From the NCBI GenBank assembly GCA_964496755.1, contig CAZCBD010000184.1, positions 1 to 5,059 on the forward strand: a DNA stretch of 5,059 nt, read 5' to 3'. Shown in pieces: positions 1 to 5,059 of this stretch. Below the pieces are notes generated by a model, which worked only from the letters and a program-made list of their open reading frames with translations, ran no database searches and was not told the origin of the DNA. The position numbers and the translations under genes are program-made. This DNA is from CAZCBD01 sp964496755 (GTDB taxonomy: Bacteria; Bacteroidota; Ignavibacteria; Ignavibacteriales; Melioribacteraceae). The number at the start of each line of letters is the position of its first letter. Position 1 is the first letter of the stretch.

Positions 1-1543
1 AAATATAATCGCCTTGTTTAATTTTAATGTCTTTACCTTCAACAGTCATCGATAAAGTTTTATAATTTATTTTTAATGAACCGCAGCCGGCAACACAAAC
101 TTTACCCATTTGTCGAGCAACTAATGCAGCGTGGGATGTCATTCCTCCCATTGCAGTTAAAATGCCTTCGGAAACATCCATTCCTTTAATATCTTCAGGA
201 GAAGTTTCAATTCTAACCAAAATTACGGGTTTACCGGTTTTGGCCATTTCTTCTGCATCGGTAGCATTAAAAGCAACAATACCACAGGCAGCGCCCGGTC
301 CGGCATTTAAACCTTTTGCTAATAATCGACCTTCTTTTATTGCGGCATTTTTTTCATTAATATCAAATACAGGTCTTAATAATTGATTTAATTGATCCGG
401 TTCAATTCTCATTAAAGCTTCATTGCGGTCAATTAATTTTTGGCGAACCATATCTACGGCTATTTTAATTGCAGCAAAACCAGTTCTTTTGCCAACGCGA
501 CATTGAAGCATCCATAATTTACCCTGTTGAATTGTAAACTCAATGTCCATCATATCTTTATAGTGAGTTTCCAGAATTTTTCTAATGTCAACAAGTTGAT
601 CGTATAATCTTTTGTTGTCTTTTTTAAGATCTGAAATTGGATTTGGAGTACGAGTTCCGGCAACAACATCTTCGCCTTGTGCATTAAATAAATATTCACC
701 GTAGTAAACATTTTCTCCTGTAGCAGGGTCACGAGTAAAAGCAACACCTGTACCCGAATCTTCGCCCATGTTTCCAAAGACCATGGATTGAACATTTACA
801 GCAGTACCCCATTCGGCCGGAATATTATTTAGTTTTCTATAAACAATAGCTCTGTCATTCATCCAGCTACCAAATACCGCGCTAATAGCACCCCATAATT
901 GGTCCATTGGTTTTTCAGGGAAATCACTTCCGGTAATTTTTTTAATTGCTTTTTTAAATCTTGCAACTAAATCTTTTAAATCTTCGGCAGATAAATCCGT
1001 ATCGGCTTTTGCGCCAACCTCTTCTTTTTTTGCTTCAAGAATTTCTTCAAAAGGATCTATTGAATGTTTATCTTCCGGTTTCATTCCTAATACTACATCA
1101 CCATACATTGCAACAAATCTTCTGTAAGAATCATAAGCAAATCTTGGGTTATTAGTTTTTGCAATTAAACCTTCAACGGTTGTATCGTTTAATCCTAAAT
1201 TAAGAATAGTATCCATCATTCCAGGCATGGAAGCACGAGCACCCGAACGAACGGATACCAACAATGGGTTTTTAGGATCACCGAATTTTGCTTTCATTTC
1301 TTTTTCAACGCGAGCTAAGGCTTTTAAAACCGCAGCTTTTAATTCTTTCGGATACCTTTTTTTGTTTTGATAGTAATAAGTACAAACTTCAGTTGTGATT
1401 GTAAAGCCGGCTGGAACTGGTAAACCTATATTTACCATTTCAGCTAAGTTTGCACCTTTTCCACCAAGTAAATTTTTCATTTCTGTTTTACCTTCAGCTT
1501 TTTTTCCGCCGAAGAAATAAACATACTTTGGTGTCTTAGCCAT
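1..1543 (-). CDS. ppdK: Pyruvate phosphate dikinase, N-terminal 514 codons (3' end outside window)
   Basis: Catalyses the reversible cytosolic reaction pyruvate + ATP + phosphate to phosphoenolpyruvate + AMP + diphosphate. The frame is open without interruption from ATG at 1543 to the window edge; family members are about 880-900 residues, so the C-terminal PEP/pyruvate-binding TIM barrel lies beyond the window. What is visible is the ATP-grasp nucleotide-binding region (about 1-350), with LLGGKGANLAEM at 25-36, VRSGARASMPGMMDTI at 98-113 and DIEFTI..GKLWMLQCRVGKRT at about 333-354. It is followed by the swivelling phosphohistidine domain with GGMTSHAALVAR around His471. By spacing, Lys29, Arg99, Asp333, Glu335, Gln347 and Arg349 match the ATP-site residues of the Clostridium symbiosum enzyme, and His471 matches its catalytic His455 (numbering from memory). 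Thr469, two residues before the His, is the position phosphorylated by the PPDK regulatory protein in other organisms. The start is fixed by an excellent ribosome binding site and lies 1 nt after the lpxK stop. Identification is near certain; only the physiological direction is unknown. Confidence 0.97.
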   Translation of the reverse strand, partial: MAKTPKYVYFFGGKKAEGKTEMKNLLGGKGANLAEMVNIGLPVPAGFTITTEVCTYYYQNKKRYPKELKAAVLKALARVEKEMKAKFGDPKNPLLVSVRSGARASMPGMMDTILNLGLNDTTVEGLIAKTNNPRFAYDSYRRFVAMYGDVVLGMKPEDKHSIDPFEEILEAKKEEVGAKADTDLSAEDLKDLVARFKKAIKKITGSDFPEKPMDQLWGAISAVFGSWMNDRAIVYRKLNNIPAEWGTAVNVQSMVFGNMGEDSGTGVAFTRDPATGENVYYGEYLFNAQGEDVVAGTRTPNPISDLKKDNKRLYDQLVDIRKILETHYKDMMDIEFTIQQGKLWMLQCRVGKRTGFAAIKIAVDMVRQKLIDRNEALMRIEPDQLNQLLRPVFDINEKNAAIKEGRLLAKGLNAGPGAACGIVAFNATDAEEMAKTGKPVILVRIETSPEDIKGMDVSEGILTAMGGMTSHAALVARQMGKVCVAGCGSLKINYKTLSMTVEGKDIKIKQGDYI

Positions 1544-1544
1544 T

Positions 1545-2639
1545 TTAGACCTCCATTAATGTTAATGATTTTAAAATTAGTTCTTTAAATTCTCGCTCTT
1601 TATTGATTTTAAGTTCTATTTTTAGGTAATAGATATCTATGTCATCTAATTCTTTTTTGAAAGCAAAAAGTTTTACCGCATCTTTTTCTGTAGTTAAAAC
1701 AGAAAAGGCATTTGTAGCATAAAATTGTTTGCGGATATTGTGTATTTCTTTGCGTGTATAGTTTTTATGATCAGGAAATAATAATTTATTTGTGAAATCA
1801 ATTCCATTTTTTTCAAGACAATGTAAAAACGAATAGGGCCGTGCTATTCCACATACAACCAGACTTTGTTGGCCAACGAAGTCGTTTAACCGAAACTCTT
1901 CGCCGGTTTTAATATCAACAAAAGATTTTGCTTCATAATAGGCTTCAAAAAAGGGTTTGGTTTTAAGCAGTTGCAGATAATTTTGAGGCAAATTTGTTTT
2001 ATCTGAAAACTTTCGATTTAAAATAACACAATCGGCACGTTGAATTGATTTGAATGATTCACGCATTATTCCTGATGGTAGGGGGAATTTTTCCAAAGAA
2101 TTTTTTTTGTTTAAAAATCTTTGGTCTAAAACAACAATGTCAAAATTACGATTTATCCAACGGTGTTGAAATGCATCATCCAAAACAATGGAATCAATAT
2201 TTGCATCTTTAACGAAAAGTTTTGCGCCTATTGTGCGTTTTTCAGCAACAGCGGCCGGTGCTTTAGTTGCATTAGCAGCTAGTTGTATTTCATCACCGGT
2301 TTCTTCAATAGGCAATAAAAATTTTTGTCCGTCAAAAACATATTTGTATCCGGAAGATTTTCTTTTATAACCTCTACTTAATATTCCCGGATTAAAACCA
2401 TTAGCCTTTAATAAGTTTACGATGTAAATAACAGTAGGAGTTTTTCCTGCTCCGCCAACAGTAATATTCCCAACGCTGATTATTTTAGTGTTAATCTTTT
2501 CGATATCAAAAAATTTAATATCAAACAAAAAATTCCGAATTTTAATTATTAAGTAATAAATTCCGGAAAAAGGAAGTAGTATAATCTTAATTAAGTAGAA
2601 TAATATTTTAAAAATTTTATTCAAATTTATTTGCCTCAT
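1545..2639 (-). CDS. lpxK: Tetraacyldisaccharide 4'-kinase LpxK
   Basis: Transfers the ATP gamma-phosphate to the 4'-position of the tetraacyldisaccharide 1-phosphate, making lipid IVA at the cytoplasmic face of the inner membrane. The 364-residue length fits the family. A hydrophobic N-terminal segment (about 8-38) matches the family's membrane anchor. It is followed by the P-loop GNITVGGAGKTP at 57-68 (Lys66, Thr67), SRGYKR at 88-93, GDE at 115-117, DDAFQHR at 154-160, PSGIMRE at 188-194, CGIARP at 263-268, FPDHKNY at 288-294 and TTEKDAVK at 316-323. Asp116 and His291 probably correspond to the catalytic Asp99/His261 pair of the Aquifex enzyme, and Asp154/Asp155 to its metal-site aspartates; this is inferred from motif order and spacing. 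The gene overlaps the acyltransferase gene by 23 nt. The ATG at 2639 lacks a clear ribosome binding site; a TTG at 2624, nine bases after GAGG, is an alternative start that would drop five residues. All recognised core motifs are present. Confidence 0.95.
   Translation of the reverse strand: MRQINLNKIFKILFYLIKIILLPFSGIYYLIIKIRNFLFDIKFFDIEKINTKIISVGNITVGGAGKTPTVIYIVNLLKANGFNPGILSRGYKRKSSGYKYVFDGQKFLLPIEETGDEIQLAANATKAPAAVAEKRTIGAKLFVKDANIDSIVLDDAFQHRWINRNFDIVVLDQRFLNKKNSLEKFPLPSGIMRESFKSIQRADCVILNRKFSDKTNLPQNYLQLLKTKPFFEAYYEAKSFVDIKTGEEFRLNDFVGQQSLVVCGIARPYSFLHCLEKNGIDFTNKLLFPDHKNYTRKEIHNIRKQFYATNAFSVLTTEKDAVKLFAFKKELDDIDIYYLKIELKINKEREFKELILKSLTLMEV
1549..1554 (-). promoter_or_regulatory. Strong ribosome binding site for ppdK, inside the end of lpxK
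   Basis: The coding strand reads GGAGGT followed by five bases and then the ppdK ATG at 1543. The motif falls within the last codons of lpxK (Met-Glu-Val-stop), so ribosomes finishing lpxK clear or expose this site. It decides the ppdK start and suggests translational coupling. It is the best Shine-Dalgarno match in the window, which fits a highly expressed metabolic enzyme. Confidence 0.85.
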
Positions 2640-3276
2640 TTTGCAATAAATTTAATTCAATTTCACATTTTTTAATTAAAGCGTCTGTTTCTTCGAAGCT
2701 GTTTTTTTTAGTAATATAAATTGGTTCCGAAAAATACAAATTAACTTTTGAAAAAAACTTTGGAATTTTAAATTCATCCCAACTTTTTAATTGCGTGTAA
2801 TTAGAGTAACCGGCGGCAACAAGTATTAACGGGATTTCCGTTTTTTTTGCAATAATTACAGCACCGGGTTTAAATTCATAAATAGGCCCGGTAGGCCCAT
2901 CCGGGGTTATGGCGATTGATTTATTATTAAGTGCTGCTTTTATTAAGTTTGAAAAAGCTTCTTTTCCACCATTATGACTTGACCCACGCGCTAATTGATA
3001 ATTCCATTTTTTTAATAAGTTGGATAACAATTCTCCGTCTTTACTTTTACTAACTATTGCCGCAAAATTTTTATTTTTAAAATAATACCAAGGGAATAGC
3101 ATTGTGCCGTGCCAAAAGGATACAACATAATTTTTATTTGAGTTAAAAAGTTGTTGTGTGCTTTCGGGTAATTTTATATTTAATTTTAATGATTTACATA
3201 AGAGCTTAACAATTAAATTTGTGAATATTCTACTTAAAAAATGGAGAATATTTTTAGCAGGTTTTGGGAGTTTCAT
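2617..3276 (-). CDS. DUF374 lysophospholipid-acyltransferase-like protein, candidate lipid A late acyltransferase (LpxJ-like)
   Basis: This 219-residue protein carries the pattern of the DUF374 branch of the lysophospholipid acyltransferase superfamily. It has FWHGTML at 54-60 with His56 as the likely catalytic base, SKSKDGELLS at 76-85, RGSSHNGG at 97-104, ITPDGPTGP at 123-131 and KPG at 136-138. A mildly hydrophobic stretch at about 9-31 may associate with the membrane. Family knowledge: a DUF374 protein of Helicobacter/Campylobacter, LpxJ, adds a secondary acyl chain to lipid A and replaces the usual LpxL/LpxM. Lying between lpxB and lpxK, and overlapping both (4 and 23 nt), makes a lipid A acceptor the most economical inference, but the sequence alone does not show the acceptor. 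Glycerophospholipid or another acyl acceptor remains possible. The start is supported by GGAG seven to eight bases upstream and by the ATGA overlap with lpxB. Family placement is firm, the substrate moderate. Confidence 0.88.
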   Translation of the reverse strand: MKLPKPAKNILHFLSRIFTNLIVKLLCKSLKLNIKLPESTQQLFNSNKNYVVSFWHGTMLFPWYYFKNKNFAAIVSKSKDGELLSNLLKKWNYQLARGSSHNGGKEAFSNLIKAALNNKSIAITPDGPTGPIYEFKPGAVIIAKKTEIPLILVAAGYSNYTQLKSWDEFKIPKFFSKVNLYFSEPIYITKKNSFEETDALIKKCEIELNLLQNEANKFE

Positions 3277-4400
3277 TTTAAATTCTCCATAATTATTTTT
3301 GCGGCATTTGTTGATGCGTTTCCTGTGCCGAGTTTGTTTTTAACAATTTGCAATTTGCTTTTCAGTTCAGATAACTTAGTATCAGATTTTAGATAATTTG
3401 AAATGGTATTGTAAATATTTTTATCATTAATATTTTTTTGAATAAGTTCATCAATTATTTGTTCTTCGGCAACAATGTTTACCAATCCGATATTTTTAAT
3501 TTTAATTAGTTGTTTGCCCAACAAATAAGTTAGGTAATTAGTGGCATAAACAAGCACAAAAGGAATTCCGATTAAAGCGGCTTCCAAAGTGGAAGTGCCT
3601 GATTTTATGATTCCGAATTTAGAATGTTTAAATAAGTTGTAAGTGTAATTTTTAATTATTTTAAACTTGAATTTTTTTTGAAATTCAGAAAATTCGTTTT
3701 CGTTGATGTTATTTGAACATGCCACTACAATTTGCAAATTAAAATCCTTTGCAAGTTTTGAAGCGGCTTTAATAATTTCAGGAAAAATTTTTCGAACCTC
3801 TTGAATTCTACTTCCGGGTAGCAGCAATAAAATTTCTTTGTTTAATTCAAGATTAAACTTATTAAACAATTCTTTTTTCGAACAAAAATCAAATTCATTT
3901 ATTCTATCAATTAAAGGATGCCCTACGTACTCAACATTTACGTTAAAATCAGAATAAAATTTTTTTTCGAATGGGAAAAGTACAAGCATTTTATCTACAA
4001 ACTTTTTGATTTTGTGAACTCGCTTTTGCTTCCATGCCCAAATTTGCGGTGATATATAATAGAATATTTTTTTATTCAAAGCTTTTAATTTTTTTGCAAT
4101 TCTTAAATTAAAACCCGGATAATCAATAAGAATAATATTATCAATATTTTCTTTTTCAACCACGGAAAGGAGTTTTTTTTCTAAGCGTTTAATTAAGGGA
4201 ATGTGTTTAATTACTTCGACAAATCCTAAAAAGGAGATATTCTTTAAATGAATAATTTCCTCTAAACCCTCAGCAATCATTTGATCTCCGCCAATTCCAA
4301 CGAATGATAGATCGGGATTGATTTTTTTTAAGGATCTAATTAAAGCACCGCCATGTAAATCGCCGGAAGGTTCACCGGCAATTATTAAAAATTTTTTCAA
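3273..4400 (-). CDS. lpxB: Lipid-A-disaccharide synthase LpxB (TTG start)
   Basis: Peripheral inner-membrane glycosyltransferase (family GT19) condensing UDP-2,3-diacylglucosamine with lipid X to give the beta-1',6-linked disaccharide 1-phosphate and UDP. The 375-residue length is usual. Motifs in order: AGEPSGDLHG at 8-17, GIGGDQM at 35-41, NISFLGFVEV at 54-63, IDYPGFNLR at 92-100 with Asp93 at the place of the essential E. coli Asp98, YISPQIWAWK at 115-124, FPFE at 142-145, VGHPLID at 159-165, LLPGSR at 193-198 and SGTSTLEAAL at 267-276. IGLVNIVA at 304-311 has LVN where proteobacteria usually have LPN. The IDYPGFN and LVN variants resemble Bacteroidota-type enzymes. The start must be the TTG at 4400: the codon immediately before it, in the same frame, is the TAA of the methyltransferase gene, and residues 4-14 are needed for the first beta strand and GEPSGD loop. 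Only a weak GTGGT ribosome binding site precedes it, so translation may depend on coupling. The next gene overlaps it by 4 nt. Confidence 0.97.
   Translation of the reverse strand: MKKFLIIAGEPSGDLHGGALIRSLKKINPDLSFVGIGGDQMIAEGLEEIIHLKNISFLGFVEVIKHIPLIKRLEKKLLSVVEKENIDNIILIDYPGFNLRIAKKLKALNKKIFYYISPQIWAWKQKRVHKIKKFVDKMLVLFPFEKKFYSDFNVNVEYVGHPLIDRINEFDFCSKKELFNKFNLELNKEILLLLPGSRIQEVRKIFPEIIKAASKLAKDFNLQIVVACSNNINENEFSEFQKKFKFKIIKNYTYNLFKHSKFGIIKSGTSTLEAALIGIPFVLVYATNYLTYLLGKQLIKIKNIGLVNIVAEEQIIDELIQKNINDKNIYNTISNYLKSDTKLSELKSKLQIVKNKLGTGNASTNAAKIIMENLK
3284..3288 (-). promoter_or_regulatory. Ribosome binding site for the DUF374 gene, inside the end of lpxB
   Basis: The coding strand has GGAGA seven bases before the ATG at 3276. 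It sits in the final Met-Glu-Asn-Leu-Lys codons of lpxB, whose TGA stop overlaps the ATG as ATGA. This arrangement is typical of termination-reinitiation coupling and fixes this start. Confidence 0.75.
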
Positions 4401-4982
4401 TTATTTTACCACAAATAATATTAGTAGAATTACTATTACACTAAAAAAAGCTTGTAACGTACGCATTTCAGATTTTAGTCCAACGGAAAAATCAAATTTC
4501 GGTTGAGATAAGTTTTCATTTTTATATTTTCTGAATTGTGGAATTAATCGAGGTACATTTTCACAATACTGTTTGTAATCTTGTTTAAAAGTTTTTTTAA
4601 GATATTCTTCTTCACCATCAATTATAAATTTATATTGAATTAAGAAAAAAACTAATGCGGCTATTTGCAAGTAAGGAAACAGCGCCAACGACATTATGCC
4701 AATTCCAACATACATCATCATATTACCAACGTAGAGAGGATTTCTGACATGAGCAAAAGGTCCGCTAATAACCAATTGACTACCGCCAACCGAGCCGGTT
4801 GTTCGAGTTTCGCTGCCCGCATAAGAGACTCCCCAGAATCTAGTTGCTTCGCCGATAATTGCAATAATAAAACCTAGAATTAAGCTTGTAATTGTTGCTT
4901 CCTGAAAATAAAGCATTGCTATTAAAAAAGGTATGGGGGTGTAACTTCTGTACTTAAAAAAAATTGCTCTTAGTTTTTCCAT
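4401..4982 (-). CDS. ICMT/Ste14-like membrane methyltransferase, candidate lipid A phosphate methyltransferase
   Basis: A 193-residue integral membrane protein of the isoprenylcysteine carboxyl methyltransferase / phospholipid methyltransferase superfamily, which uses S-adenosylmethionine. Hydrophobic segments appear at about 16-27, 31-46, 85-117 (probably a helical hairpin) and 178-192. The diagnostic motif is GPFAHVRNPLYVGN at 74-87 (Arg80, Asn81, Pro82, Tyr84), followed by GEEEYLKKTF...Y..Y...VPRLIP at 123-148, including the family's Glu pair and closing Val-Pro-Arg. A tail of about 45 residues ends in the last hydrophobic helix. The acceptor cannot be read from sequence. Bacterial members methylate various lipids or remain uncharacterised; Leptospira LmtA of this broad family methylates the lipid A 1-phosphate. 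The position directly before lpxB, with no base between stop and start, makes a lipid A target a reasonable guess. Phosphatidylethanolamine is the main alternative. The start is supported by AAGGA five bases upstream. The family call is good; the substrate is inferred. Confidence 0.85.
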   Translation of the reverse strand: MEKLRAIFFKYRSYTPIPFLIAMLYFQEATITSLILGFIIAIIGEATRFWGVSYAGSETRTTGSVGGSQLVISGPFAHVRNPLYVGNMMMYVGIGIMSLALFPYLQIAALVFFLIQYKFIIDGEEEYLKKTFKQDYKQYCENVPRLIPQFRKYKNENLSQPKFDFSVGLKSEMRTLQAFFSVIVILLILFVVK

Positions 4983-4984
4983 AA

Positions 4985-5059
4985 TTATCCTTGTTTATAA
5001 ACTTCTTTACGTTTTAACACAGCCTGATGGCGTTTTTTTAATCTTCTTTTTGTTCTTAA
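4985..5059 (-). CDS. C-terminal end (24 codons) of an unidentified upstream gene
   Basis: In the frame ending at the TAA at 4987-4985 the strand is open to the window edge, giving 24 residues plus stop. The tail is very basic, with RTKRRLKKRH near its start and KRKEVYKQG at the end, so about half the residues are Lys, Arg or His. Evidence that it is a gene end rather than spacer: it ends 2 nt before the methyltransferase ATG and fills the whole interval, matching the packing of the other genes. A basic tail like this occurs in many membrane-associated glycosyltransferases and in ribosomal or nucleic-acid-binding proteins; 24 residues are too few to choose. I do not recognise the gene. Confidence 0.55.
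   Translation of the reverse strand, partial: LRTKRRLKKRHQAVLKRKEVYKQG
4988..4992 (-). promoter_or_regulatory. Ribosome binding site for the methyltransferase gene
   Basis: AAGGA lies five bases before the ATG at 4982 and overlaps the last Gln-Gly codons of the preceding gene. It supports this start and implies coupling to the upstream gene, whose TAA ends only two bases before the ATG. Confidence 0.65.

Noticed and set aside
162..386. Plus-strand open frame of 74 codons inside ppdK
   Set aside because: It lies opposite the conserved phosphohistidine region of ppdK, which is unambiguously coding on the minus strand; no family resemblance or ribosome binding site.
550..795. Minus-strand 81-codon open frame within ppdK
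   Set aside because: Out-of-frame shadow of the dikinase; the ppdK frame runs through this region uninterrupted and with recognisable conserved sequence.
961..1155. Plus-strand 64-codon open frame within ppdK
   Set aside because: Antisense to conserved dikinase sequence, Leu/Gln-rich low-complexity translation, typical of a shadow frame.
1..1543. Possibility that ppdK is a truncated pseudogene
   Set aside because: The frame is intact to the window edge with all expected residues; the missing C-terminal part is due only to the window boundary.
2188..2370. Plus-strand open frame opposite the lpxK GDE and DDAFQHR region
   Set aside because: Antisense to conserved lpxK motifs; no independent evidence of translation.
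4318..4877. Plus-strand open frames at 4318-4506 and 4665-4877
   Set aside because: Both are antisense to the start of lpxB and to the methyltransferase motifs, and have no recognisable content.
5030..5041. T-rich stretch near the right edge as a possible terminator
   Set aside because: No convincing stem precedes it on either strand, and it reads as Lys/Arg codons in the basic tail of the upstream gene.

Overview
The window is one tightly packed minus-strand gene run with almost no intergenic DNA. Read in transcription order (right to left) it holds: the last 24 codons of an unidentified gene (5059-4985), a membrane methyltransferase of the isoprenylcysteine carboxyl methyltransferase (ICMT/Ste14)-like family (4982-4401), lpxB (4400-3273), a DUF374 lysophospholipid-acyltransferase-like gene (3276-2617), lpxK (2639-1545), and the first 514 codons of pyruvate phosphate dikinase (1543 to the left edge). 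Successive genes are 2 nt apart, 0 nt apart, overlapping by 4 nt, overlapping by 23 nt, and 1 nt apart. This strongly suggests a single transcript with translational coupling. I see no RNA gene, mobile element, CRISPR array, terminator or convincing promoter.

The organism is a Gram-negative, lipid A-making bacterium with AT-rich DNA. The 'IDYPGFN' and 'LVN' forms of the LpxB motifs, and the use of a DUF374 acyltransferase beside lpxB and lpxK, remind me of the Bacteroidota/Chlorobiota/Ignavibacteriota group. This is an inference from motif style, not a database result.

LpxB joins UDP-2,3-diacylglucosamine and lipid X into the tetraacyl-ready disaccharide 1-phosphate, and LpxK adds the 4'-phosphate to make lipid IVA. 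The DUF374 protein between them is well placed to be a secondary (late) acyltransferase of the LpxJ type known from epsilonproteobacteria. The methyltransferase directly in front of lpxB belongs to the same broad family as Leptospira LmtA, which methylates the lipid A 1-phosphate. The block can therefore be read as a lipid A assembly and tailoring cassette. The acceptor assignments of the acyltransferase and the methyltransferase are inferred from context.

Pyruvate phosphate dikinase, a central carbon enzyme making or using phosphoenolpyruvate, follows lpxK with a near-perfect ribosome binding site embedded in the last codons of lpxK. Its DNA looks visibly less AT-rich than the lpx genes. It may simply be a co-transcribed neighbour, possibly with its own promoter inside lpxK that I cannot identify.
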